Positions 1 to 7,681 of a stretch of 9,045 nt of DNA are shown in pieces (within the stretch, counting starts at the first letter, position 1; every line of letters begins with the position of its first letter). Source of the DNA: Chloroflexota bacterium (GTDB taxonomy: Bacteria > Chloroflexota > Anaerolineae > Ardenticatenales > Ardenticatenaceae). The notes beneath the pieces were generated by a model that saw only the letters and a list, made by a program, of their open reading frames with translations, was not told the DNA's origin and made no database searches. The position numbers were made by a program, and so were the translations under genes. The stretch is taken from assembly GCA_003520455.1 (NCBI GenBank), contig DOUV01000798.1, positions 740-9,784 on the forward strand, written 5' to 3'.

Positions 1-2
1 CC

Positions 3-899
3 GTGCCCCTGCCTGGGATTCGGTTGCCGTCTGAGCCGATTCCGATCGGGCCGATCACCCTCCCCAATACCTTCCTGGGTACGCTCCTGGCCGATGTCAC
101 GTTGTTGGTGCTGGCGGTGGTAGCGACACGAAATCTGCAGGAGGTCCCTGGCGGACTGCAAAATTTCTCCGAGTGGGTCATCGAGGGTTTCTACGGTCTG
201 ACAGAGGATGTCGCCGGGGACAACGCCAGGCGCTGGTTCCCGATCATCATGACGATCTTCCTGTTGGTGATTGTTGCCAACTGGTATGAGCTGGTGCCAG
301 GGGTGGATAGCATCGGTGTTGTGGCCCATGAGGAAGGCGCCCCCCACGCGTACGAGCTTCGTGGGGGGCCCGGACTCTATATTGTAAGCAACCCCGCTGC
401 GGCCGAACTGCCGGCCGGTGGGGCGGCTGTGCCGGAGAGCGAGGGCCACCCAGTGTATGGTCCCAGGATCGTGGACGGGAAGGCGTATGGGGAGCTTTTG
501 CCGATCTTCCGAACCGCGACCACGGATCTCAATCTCACGTTGGGTCTGGCACTGATCTCCGTCGTTCTGGTGCAGTACTTCGGTGTCCAGGCCCTTGGGG
601 TGTCGTATTTTTCCAAGTTTTTTAACCTTCGGGGCGGTTTCATGGGCATCTTCGTCGGCCTGATCGAACTGGCCTCCGAGCTCGCGAGAATTATCTCGTT
701 TGCCTTTCGTCTCTTTGGCAACCTCTTTGCCGGCCAGGTCCTGCTCTTCATCATGGCCTTCCTGGTTCCTTTCTTCTTGCCGGTTCCATTTTACGGCCTT
801 GAGCTCTTTGTGGGCTTCATCCAGGCCTTCGTGTTCGCGATGTTGACGCTCGTCTTCTTCACCACAGCCGTTATTGCTCACGGTGGTGAGCACCATTAG
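3..899 (+). CDS. atpB: F1Fo ATP synthase subunit a, probably 5'-truncated by the window edge
   Basis: Membrane subunit of Fo that forms the proton half-channels beside the c-ring. The readable 298 residues contain hydrophobic segments near 22-42, 78-98, 176-196, 212-233, 238-262 and 266-292. The essential arginine is in SFAFRLFGN (Arg236, matching E. coli Arg210), and the conserved Gln of the last helix is in IQAFVF (Gln274, E. coli Gln252). The positions matching E. coli Glu219 and His245 are Gln245 and Glu267, so the channel acid sits on the last helix. The loop between the second and third segments (about 99-175) is hydrophilic and roughly 35 residues longer than in E. coli. The first possible start is a GTG at base 3 with no room for a ribosome site. 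The frame is open to base 1, so the true start is probably upstream. Ends in TAG, 133 bases before atpE. Confidence 0.95.
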   Translation: MPLPGIRLPSEPIPIGPITLPNTFLGTLLADVTLLVLAVVATRNLQEVPGGLQNFSEWVIEGFYGLTEDVAGDNARRWFPIIMTIFLLVIVANWYELVPGVDSIGVVAHEEGAPHAYELRGGPGLYIVSNPAAAELPAGGAAVPESEGHPVYGPRIVDGKAYGELLPIFRTATTDLNLTLGLALISVVLVQYFGVQALGVSYFSKFFNLRGGFMGIFVGLIELASELARIISFAFRLFGNLFAGQVLLFIMAFLVPFFLPVPFYGLELFVGFIQAFVFAMLTLVFFTTAVIAHGGEHH

Positions 900-946
900 A
901 TCAGCGCCGTTGGCGAGCGAAGACCGGCGGTGACCTGAACCGAAAC

Positions 947-977
947 CACGTCCCACGGCCTCAGGGTTGGGGGCGTG
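947..977 (+). promoter_or_regulatory. Intercistronic stem-loop between atpB and atpE
   Basis: CACGTCCC at 947-954 can pair over 8 bp (one G-U) with GGGGCGTG at 970-977 across a 15-base loop. No T-tract follows, so it does not look like a terminator. Its place in the 133-base gap ahead of the c-subunit gene, which must be made in large excess, would suit a role in mRNA stability or processing. That role is inference. Confidence 0.35.
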
Positions 978-984
978 CTGTTAG

Positions 985-1260
<276 letters not shown>

Positions 1261-1273
1261 CCTGCGAGCGTCC

Positions 1274-1317
1274 GCGGTGCCGGGAGTGCCGGCTATCCTC
1301 CCGCGCCGGTGCGCCGC
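1274..1317 (+). promoter_or_regulatory. GC-rich intercistronic stem-loop between atpE and atpF
   Basis: GCGGTGC (1274-1280) pairs with GCGCCGC (1311-1317), 7 bp with one U-G. Directly inside, CGGGAG (1281-1286) pairs with CTCCCG (1298-1303), 6 bp, closing an 11-base loop. Seven bases (1304-1310) bulge on the 3' side. The structure starts 14 bases after the atpE stop and ends two bases before the atpF ribosome site. It could protect the atpE message from 3' decay or limit entry into atpF; this is inference. Confidence 0.45.
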
Positions 1318-1319
1318 TG

Positions 1320-1334
1320 AAGGAGGTCACCTTG
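1320..1334 (+). promoter_or_regulatory. Shine-Dalgarno site that selects the TTG start of atpF
   Basis: AAGGAGGT at 1320-1327 is a full match to the anti-Shine-Dalgarno sequence and sits 4 bases before TTG at 1332. The next in-frame ATG (about 1410) would remove most of the membrane anchor, so the TTG is taken as the start despite the short spacer. Confidence 0.8.
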
Positions 1335-1826
1335 GCTGCCCTTGGTATCAACTTACCATTTCTGATTGCCCAGATTGTAAACTTTGTCGTCTTGCTCGTG
1401 CTGCTACGCATGTTCCTCTACGGCCCCCTCATGAACATGCTCGCCCAGCGGCGCGAGCGCATTCGCGAGAGCTTGAATGCTGCCGAAGCCGCGCGTGCGG
1501 AGGTGCAGTCGGCCAACCAGCGCGTGGAAGAGGAAGTTGCCCAAGCCCGTCGCGAGGGCCAGGAGATCATTGCTCGCGCTCGCGAAGCCGCCGAGCGGCA
1601 GGCCACCGAGATTGTGGCCGAGGCGCGCCGTCAGGCTCAGGCCGAGGCGGCGCGCATGCGTGAAGAGATCGCCGCCGAGCGCCAGCAGATGGCCAGTGAG
1701 CTACGCGAGCAGGTGGCCCAACTCTCGCTGGCGATTGCCCAAAAGGTGATCGGCCGCGCCCTGAGCACGGCGGATCAGCGCGACTTGATTGGTCAGTTCA
1801 TCGTGGAAGCGGGTGATCTGAAGTGA
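1332..1826 (+). CDS. atpF: F1Fo ATP synthase subunit b (peripheral stalk)
   Basis: The 164-residue stator stalk protein that ties the membrane sector to F1. The N-terminus GINLPFLIAQIVNF leads into one membrane helix (about 9-29). A long, highly charged coiled coil rich in Ala, Glu, Arg and Gln follows (about 37-130). The C-terminus (about 121-164, with LSLAIAQKVIGRAL) resembles the part of b that binds delta. Only one b-type gene is visible, so a b2 homodimer is expected rather than the b/b' pair of cyanobacteria and some other phototrophs. Translation starts at a TTG with a perfect ribosome site. The stop codon overlaps the GTG of atpH (GTGA), so the two are probably translationally coupled. 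Confidence 0.95.
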   Translation: MAALGINLPFLIAQIVNFVVLLVLLRMFLYGPLMNMLAQRRERIRESLNAAEAARAEVQSANQRVEEEVAQARREGQEIIARAREAAERQATEIVAEARRQAQAEAARMREEIAAERQQMASELREQVAQLSLAIAQKVIGRALSTADQRDLIGQFIVEAGDLK

Positions 1827-2320
1827 GCACGCCAGGCATCCGCAGCAACTATGCCCGTGCGATCGTCAAGGACGCGTTAGGCCCCTGGTTGGAGAACCTG
1901 CGAACGGCCCAACGCTCGCTGCGTGACGGAGTCACTGGGGACGCCCTGGCTGATCCCACCAAACTGGCGCTTGCCCTGCCGGCAACGTTGCGCCCGGAAG
2001 TCCGCCGCTTTCTTCAACTTCTGGCCCGCGAGGATGATTTGGACCGGCTGCCCGAGATCATCCGCGAGCTGGAGAGCCTCTATGCGGAGGGCGGCGAGAC
2101 CTTGACGGCGACCATCACAACGGCGATTGAGATGACGCCGCCCGAGCGCGAGGCTCTCGAGGCCAGGCTGCGCCAGCGTTTCGGCCAGGGTCTCCTGTTC
2201 GATTACGAGGTGGCTCCGTCGTTGCTGGGCGGCGTGCGCGTGCGAATCGGCGATCTGGTTATCGATGGAAGCGTTGCCGGCCGGCTAGAGGCCATGCGTG
2301 AGCGGATCGTCGGCGCGTAG
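1823..2320 (+). CDS. atpH: F1Fo ATP synthase subunit delta (OSCP)
   Basis: A 165-residue stator protein that sits on top of F1 and joins it to subunit b. The N-terminal helical domain opens with [12 protein letters not shown], close to the family's usual YAxAL-type start. The diagnostic C-terminal segment is [18 protein letters not shown] (133-150), which matches the delta/OSCP signature apart from Ala131, where an acidic or amide residue is usual. It is slightly shorter than the common 175-180 residues, with the central linker compact. The GTG start overlaps the atpF stop by four bases, the arrangement expected for equal coupled production of two stalk partners. Confidence 0.93.
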   Translation: MSTPGIRSNYARAIVKDALGPWLENLRTAQRSLRDGVTGDALADPTKLALALPATLRPEVRRFLQLLAREDDLDRLPEIIRELESLYAEGGETLTATITTAIEMTPPEREALEARLRQRFGQGLLFDYEVAPSLLGGVRVRIGDLVIDGSVAGRLEAMRERIVGA

Positions 2321-2337
2321 ACTGTAACAAGGAGCAG

Positions 2338-2358
2338 GTAGCAAAATGCCTTTGCCAC
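2338..2358 (+). promoter_or_regulatory. Small hairpin between atpH and atpA with an ATG in its loop
   Basis: GTAGCAAA (2338-2345) faces TTTGCCAC (2351-2358), pairing at 7 of 8 positions around the 5-base loop ATGCC. The loop contains the ATG of the short frame at 2346. Pairing is modest and could be accidental. Confidence 0.25.
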
Positions 2359-2433
2359 GTCTCGACACTGACTGTACCCTGCCTGTTGCTCCCTGCCACC
2401 CTTGCTGCCGGCCACATGGAAGGAAGAAGAATC

Positions 2434-2450
<17 letters not shown>
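2346..2450 (+). CDS. Possible 34-residue upstream ORF overlapping the atpA start
   Basis: An ATG at 2346 is preceded by AAGGAGC (2329-2335), a better ribosome-site match than the one in front of atpA. It opens a frame of 34 codons that ends in TGA at 2448-2450, 17 bases inside atpA and in another frame. The peptide would have four cysteines (residues 10, 17, 20, 21) and a basic stretch GRKK near the end. I recognise no family. If translated it could couple atpA initiation to upstream ribosomes. Codon evidence is too short to judge, so this is a candidate only. Confidence 0.25.
2418..2430 (+). promoter_or_regulatory. Shine-Dalgarno region of atpA, deciding the ATG at 2434
   Basis: A purine run containing AAGGAAG (2420-2426) lies 7 bases before ATG 2434. 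In-frame alternatives are ATG 2416 and TTG 2386. They lack a well-placed site and would add residues not typical of alpha, whose N-terminus normally resembles MSLRVDDI. Confidence 0.7.
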
Positions 2451-3980
<1,530 letters not shown>

Positions 3981-3984
<4 letters not shown>

Positions 3985-4055
3985 GCGAACCAGCACTCAC
4001 GACGCGCCTGGGGCTACACCGGGCCGAGCGCGTTGTGAGCTCTGCGATCAGATAG
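3981..4055 (+). CDS. Possible 24-residue leader ORF overlapping the atpA stop
   Basis: ATGA at 3981-3984 joins the stop of atpA to a frame of 24 codons that starts [10 protein letters not shown] and ends in TAG at 4053-4055, 8 bases before the lipoprotein start. It runs through the whole 12-bp stem-loop at 3996-4039, so ribosomes moving along it would melt that structure. There is no homology that I recognise. An ATG overlapping a TGA stop is common by chance, so this is weak as a gene but interesting as a coupling device. Confidence 0.25.
3996..4039 (+). promoter_or_regulatory. Strong 12-bp stem-loop after atpA
   Basis: CTCACGACGCGC (3996-4007) pairs with GCGCGTTGTGAG (4028-4039) over 12 consecutive positions, one of them G-U, around a 20-base loop. 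It starts 12 bases after the atpA stop and ends 24 bases before the lipoprotein start. No T-run follows, so it is not a standard rho-independent terminator. Protection of the upstream message, RNase processing or partial attenuation before the accessory genes are possible roles. Confidence 0.6.
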
Positions 4056-4063
4056 GTTGCACC

Positions 4064-4726
4064 GTGGCAAAACCTACAACCTGGCTGTTGTTGCTGCTCT
4101 CATGCTTGCTCGTGGCGTGTGGGCGGAGCGAGGTCGCCACGCCGATAGTGAAGATCGTGACCGTTGTCGTGACCACGACGCCGGCTGTGACCCCAACACC
4201 GCTCATCGTCACCGAGGTGCAGACGGTGGTGGTGACGACGACGCCTGAAGTCCCGCCCACGACTACCGCCCGCCCGGTGCCAACCAGCGAACCGCCGCGG
4301 CCGCTGCCGTCTCCGGCCAGCCCGACCGTCGAGACGGTGGCGCCGGGCGAGACGGAAACGCCGGTGGTCAGGGTGTTCAAGTATCCGTTCCCGGTACTGC
4401 TGGCACCCGTAGACACCGAAGCGTTCAAAGCCAACGGTGCGAACCCCCTGTTGCGGTGGCAATCGGTGGGCAACCTGGCACAAGACGAGTACTACGAGAT
4501 CACGATCGAGCGGCTCTGGCAAAACAAACCCTACTACGCTGGCAGCGATTGGACCAAGGAAACAGAATATATCGTTCCCAAGGCAATCGTGCTGAACACA
4601 TCTGATATCGATACGTACACATGGTGGGTCACGGTCAAACGGCTGACCGGTACCAATTCGAATGGCAACAAGATTGGTGAGGCCGTGAGCCCGCCAAGCG
4701 AATCCCGGACCTTTACATGGAAGTAG
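4064..4726 (+). CDS. Predicted lipoprotein with Thr/Pro linker and FN3-like C-terminal domain
   Basis: A 220-residue protein of unknown function. The signal peptide is typical of lipoproteins: a short basic start (MAK), a Leu-rich core (8-16) and the lipobox LVAC with Cys19 as the lipidated residue. Residues 22-101 are a low-complexity linker of Thr, Val and Pro in which TVVVTTTP occurs twice, at 33-40 and 54-61. The C-terminal domain (about 104-220) has alternating hydrophobic strands, with FPVLLAPVD, LLRWQSVG, DEYYEITIE, TYTWWVTVKR and a closing RTFTW. This resembles a fibronectin-III-like beta sandwich; that fold is my inference. The protein should sit outside the membrane on a flexible stalk. 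GTG 4064 is chosen because it keeps the signal peptide whole; its ribosome site is weak. The gene overlaps the next one by 10 bases. Confidence 0.85.
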   Translation: MAKPTTWLLLLLSCLLVACGRSEVATPIVKIVTVVVTTTPAVTPTPLIVTEVQTVVVTTTPEVPPTTTARPVPTSEPPRPLPSPASPTVETVAPGETETPVVRVFKYPFPVLLAPVDTEAFKANGANPLLRWQSVGNLAQDEYYEITIERLWQNKPYYAGSDWTKETEYIVPKAIVLNTSDIDTYTWWVTVKRLTGTNSNGNKIGEAVSPPSESRTFTWK

Positions 4727-6618
4727 GCCGGTCGCAGCGGACGCTGTTTTGTCCACGCTGCGGCACAGCCAACCCGGCAAAAGCAACGACCTGCAGGCAC
4801 TGCGGTCAGGATCTTCGTCTGGTAGCTGCTGCGGTCAGCCGCCGCCGTTTGCCGGTGCCGCGGCGGCGAGCCCAGGTCGGGATCGCCCTGCTGGTGCTGG
4901 TCTTGATCGTAGCCGGCGGCCTTCTGGTCTGGCGTACCGCTCAAATTCGGGAAGAAGCCCGGCAAGAAGCGCAGATCAATCACTACCTCAATGGGGTGTG
5001 GGCGGCCGAAGTAGGCCGCTGGGACCTCGCGGCGGCAGAGTTTGCTGCGGCCGGCGACTATCGAGATGCGCCCGAGCGCCGGGCCGAGGCCGAGCAGCGG
5101 CTGGGCCAGGTGGAAGAGCGCTATCGCAGTGCGCGCGATGCCCTGGATCGCGGGCAGGCCTGGCAGGCAGCGTTCGCGCTCTTTCAGGTGGTCCAGGCCC
5201 TCCCGAATTATCGCGATGCGGCGACCATGTTGGCGAGAGGGCGCGCCGAACTCGGGCCCACACTGCTCTTCCGCGCGTTGGGCCCTGACACGAGCCAGGT
5301 GATCCTGAGCACGCCGGAGGGCGGCCAGCAGCAAGCGCTGAATGATCAGCCTGGTCTGGCTGCGGATGCCGAGTTCTCAGCCGATGGCCGCCACGTGCTT
5401 TTCGAGATCATTCGCCAGGAGCGAAGCGACCTCTGGCTGCAGCATCTCACGGCAGATGGCGAGCCGGTCGCCGGAGGGCGCCAGTTGCTGGTGAGGCAGG
5501 CCAAGGATGCCTGGGGACGCTTCAGCTCTGATGGCCACTGGATTCTTTTCGCGTGGTGGGGCGACAGTGGCTGGAACCTGGCCACGATTCCGGCCAGCGG
5601 TGGCGAGCCGACGCGCCTTCTGGGCCCCGTCGACTTTGTGGCCGGCGCCTTCGGTCCCACCAGCGCTCAGATCAGTTTTTGGGCCCGCGAGGACACCCGG
5701 TGGCGTCTGGGCCTGGCGGCGCCGGGTACAAACAGTACCCACGATCTGATCCCGGATGCCGACCAATTCGGCACGCTGGAGTTCAGTCCAGATGGTCGCG
5801 CCCTCCTGTACAGCTACGCGCGAGCAGGCGAGTATCACCTGAGACTTCGCGTGCTCGAAAGTGGCGATACCGTCGAGTTGGCGCCGGGAGCAGAGTCTGC
5901 CTGGGCGCGCTCCAGTCCAGATGGCCGGCATCTCCTCTTGTGGGTTTGGAAGAATCATCTCGGTCGCCTGTTGTTGACGGACGCTCAAGGCCGCGCTCAG
6001 CGCGAGCTCGTGAGTGGCGCCGCCGATGCGTGGGGTGAGTTCAGTCCCGACGGGCGTTACATCGTCTACGGCATCGGGAATGGGCGTACCTGGCGAGTCG
6101 TGCTCGCCGAGGCCGACGGCAGCACCGAGACGGTCTTGGCCGAAGCGGTCGACGATGCTCAGGCGAGTTTCGCGCCAAAGGGCCGCTGGTTGCTCTACAA
6201 CCTCTGGCGGAATGGCGGATGGGAATTGGTCCTACGTGATCTGAACGATGCCAGCGAGCGCGTGCTTGTCGGCGAGGCGACGTTCGCCACCGCCCAGTTC
6301 GAGCCGGATAACGAGCATGTGCTTGTGTGGTATATTGCGGCTGATCAGGATGCCGCCACGCTCGCCGTCGCCGAGGCGGTGAGCGGGCGCCGGATCGCGC
6401 TGGCCCAGAATCTCACGGCCGCGGCGGGTGCCTTTGCCCGCAATGGACAGACCCTCGCCGCCGCCCTCCAACCGGCTACCGGCGCGGCAGCCAGCGTCTT
6501 TGTCGCCAACGCCGATGGGACTGGGCTCGTAGAATTCGATCCGAGCAGCTACCGCGTCTATTGGTCACGGGCACCTTTCGCCTTCGGCCCACGCCCGCCG
6601 AGACCGTCCAGCAACTAG
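4717..6618 (+). CDS. Zinc-ribbon, single-TM protein with TPR-like repeats and PD40/TolB-like beta propeller
   Basis: A 633-residue protein of unknown function. It begins with a zinc ribbon: CPRC at 12-15 and CRHC at 26-29. A basic stretch (42-52) and one membrane helix (about 54-72) follow, which by the positive-inside rule puts the ribbon inside and the rest outside. Residues 85-180 hold two TPR-like helical repeats whose YRDA motifs (115-118 and 165-168) are exactly 50 apart. From about 215 to 585 come nine copies of a motif like FSPDGRxxLY, the mark of PD40/WD40-like TolB-type propellers. Their first positions are 220, 269, 312, 356, 399, 442, 485, 528 and 573, so the period is about 43. 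The last 40 residues are Pro/Arg-rich. ATG 4717 overlaps the lipoprotein gene and has little ribosome site, which suggests coupled translation. Sensing or scaffolding is plausible; no catalytic motif is seen. Confidence 0.88.
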   Translation: MEVGRSQRTLFCPRCGTANPAKATTCRHCGQDLRLVAAAVSRRRLPVPRRRAQVGIALLVLVLIVAGGLLVWRTAQIREEARQEAQINHYLNGVWAAEVGRWDLAAAEFAAAGDYRDAPERRAEAEQRLGQVEERYRSARDALDRGQAWQAAFALFQVVQALPNYRDAATMLARGRAELGPTLLFRALGPDTSQVILSTPEGGQQQALNDQPGLAADAEFSADGRHVLFEIIRQERSDLWLQHLTADGEPVAGGRQLLVRQAKDAWGRFSSDGHWILFAWWGDSGWNLATIPASGGEPTRLLGPVDFVAGAFGPTSAQISFWAREDTRWRLGLAAPGTNSTHDLIPDADQFGTLEFSPDGRALLYSYARAGEYHLRLRVLESGDTVELAPGAESAWARSSPDGRHLLLWVWKNHLGRLLLTDAQGRAQRELVSGAADAWGEFSPDGRYIVYGIGNGRTWRVVLAEADGSTETVLAEAVDDAQASFAPKGRWLLYNLWRNGGWELVLRDLNDASERVLVGEATFATAQFEPDNEHVLVWYIAADQDAATLAVAEAVSGRRIALAQNLTAAAGAFARNGQTLAAALQPATGAAASVFVANADGTGLVEFDPSSYRVYWSRAPFAFGPRPPRPSSN

Positions 6619-6665
6619 GAGCCGGAGAAGCCTCCCGCCCGTGGCCGGGGTGGCCCAGATAGAGT

Positions 6666-6679
6666 GAGGAAGAGTTGTG
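6666..6679 (+). promoter_or_regulatory. Shine-Dalgarno site and GTG start of atpG
   Basis: GAGGAAGAG (6666-6674) precedes GTG at 6677. The GTG gives the expected gamma N-terminus, MATAREIKRRIRSVKNIGQ, and no better start is available. Confidence 0.7.
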
Positions 6680-7549
6680 GCAACGGCACGTGAAATCAAA
6701 CGACGAATTCGAAGCGTCAAGAATATCGGGCAGGTGACGCGTGCGATGGAAGCCGTCTCGGCCTCCAAGATGCGCCGCGCTCAAGAGCGCACCCTGGCGT
6801 CGCGGTCCTATGCCGAGCGGGCGCGGGACGTGCTCAGCTATCTGGCTGCCCAGCCAAGCGGTGGTGAGACGCATCCGCTCTTGACGGCGCGCGAACCGCA
6901 GGGCGTCGGACTGATCTTGATCACACCCGACCGGGGCCTTGCCGGTGCACTCGTCTCGAACGTCCTGCGGCGGGCGAACCGGTTCATTCAAGAGCAGGAT
7001 GAGCTGAAGGTCGGGTTGATCACCGTGGGGCGCAGGGGACGCGACTTCATGCTGCGCTACGGACCGCCGCTGTATGCTGAGTTTCCCGCCCCACCCGATA
7101 CGCCTCCACTCGTCGAAGTATCGCCGATCGCCCGCACGGCGATTGAGGCCTTCCTCATCGCTGAGCTCGACCAGGTGTGGATCGCATATACTGAGTTCAT
7201 CAACACGATGATGCAGCGCCCGGTCGTGCGCCAACTCCTGCCGATTCAACCCCCGGCTGACATCCCGCGTCTACCGGCTGACTTTCTGATCGAACCGAAT
7301 CCGCAGGCAGTGCTGGACGAGCTCTTGCCGGCCTTCGTCGAGATGCAGGTGTACCAGGCTGTGCTGGAGGCCCAGGCCAGCGAACACTCGGCGCGAATGG
7401 TGGCGATGCGCAACGCCACTGAGAACGCCAAGGAGTTAGTCGAGGATTTGACGCTGACCTATAATAAAGCTCGCCAAGAGGCCATCACCAAGGAGATTTT
7501 GGATATTGCCGGTGGCGCGGAGGCGTTGGCGAAAGCGACTGCTGAGTAG
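6677..7549 (+). CDS. atpG: F1Fo ATP synthase subunit gamma (central rotor shaft)
   Basis: A 290-residue central stalk subunit that turns inside the alpha3beta3 hexamer and transmits rotation from the c-ring. The N-terminal helix carries the family's conserved run IKRRIRSVKNIGQVTRAM, then VSASKMRRAQ. The C-terminal helix contains the gamma signature ITKEILDIAGGAEA at 270-283, matching the pattern I-T-x-E-x2-D-x3-G-A-x-A. Both ends of the antiparallel coiled coil are therefore present, with the Rossmann-like middle domain (about 75-215) between them, including LILITPDRGLAGAL. Length is normal. It lies 58 bases after the propeller gene and 146 bases before atpD, so the accessory pair separates it from alpha, its usual neighbour. 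Confidence 0.97.
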   Translation: MATAREIKRRIRSVKNIGQVTRAMEAVSASKMRRAQERTLASRSYAERARDVLSYLAAQPSGGETHPLLTAREPQGVGLILITPDRGLAGALVSNVLRRANRFIQEQDELKVGLITVGRRGRDFMLRYGPPLYAEFPAPPDTPPLVEVSPIARTAIEAFLIAELDQVWIAYTEFINTMMQRPVVRQLLPIQPPADIPRLPADFLIEPNPQAVLDELLPAFVEMQVYQAVLEAQASEHSARMVAMRNATENAKELVEDLTLTYNKARQEAITKEILDIAGGAEALAKATAE

Positions 7550-7567
7550 ATTGATGAAGGTGGATTG

Positions 7568-7639
7568 ATGAGCTCTCCTTCACGCTGCCAGTTGGTTGCG
7601 GTTTCATCGATATTTCGCAACTTCGATCGTTTCATGTAA
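7568..7639 (+). CDS. Possible 23-residue ORF in the atpG-atpD gap
   Basis: ATG 7568, with AAGGTGG at 7557-7563 four bases upstream, opens 23 codons ending in TAA at 7637-7639. The peptide starts MSSPSRCQLV and matches nothing I know. It spans the hairpin at 7594-7622. It is short and unsupported by homology, so it could well be chance. Confidence 0.15.
   Translation: MSSPSRCQLVAVSSIFRNFDRFM
7594..7622 (+). promoter_or_regulatory. Stem-loop between atpG and atpD
   Basis: GTTGCG (7595-7600) pairs perfectly with CGCAAC (7616-7621), with a possible extra G-U pair (7594/7622), around a 15-base AT-rich loop. It lies in the middle of the 146-base gap. There is no T-tract behind it. A role in setting beta expression is inference. 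Confidence 0.3.
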
Positions 7640-7681
7640 GAACAATACGACATTCAGCCTTCATTGCTCATTATTTCTGTT

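Noticed and set aside
3..5. GTG at base 3 as the real start of atpB
   Set aside because: There is no sequence for a ribosome site, the frame is open to the edge, and the readable start PLPGIRLPSEP looks like the inside of a longer N-terminus.
2386..2433. Extended TTG (2386) or ATG (2416) start for atpA
   Set aside because: They would add 16 or 6 residues not typical of alpha; ATG 2434 has AAGGAAG at proper spacing.
3996..4063. Rho-independent terminator after atpA
   Set aside because: The stem is strong but the bases after it (CTCTGCGATCAG) contain no T-run; genes on the same strand follow closely.
4142..4250. Tandem DNA repeat in the lipoprotein linker
   Set aside because: TVVVTTTP is repeated at protein level but the codons differ and spacing is not tandem; it is low-complexity linker sequence.
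4534..5334. 266-codon minus-strand frame across the lipoprotein/propeller junction
   Set aside because: It crosses two plus-strand genes with clear domain structure and its own translation is low in recognisable features.
6630..6654. GC-rich hairpin between the propeller gene and atpG
   Set aside because: Only 3 + 3 bp around a T-T mismatch in a very GC-rich stretch; pairing of this quality is expected by chance.
6476..7249. 257-codon minus-strand frame opposite atpG
   Set aside because: Antisense shadow of gamma; no domain or ribosome site that would support it.
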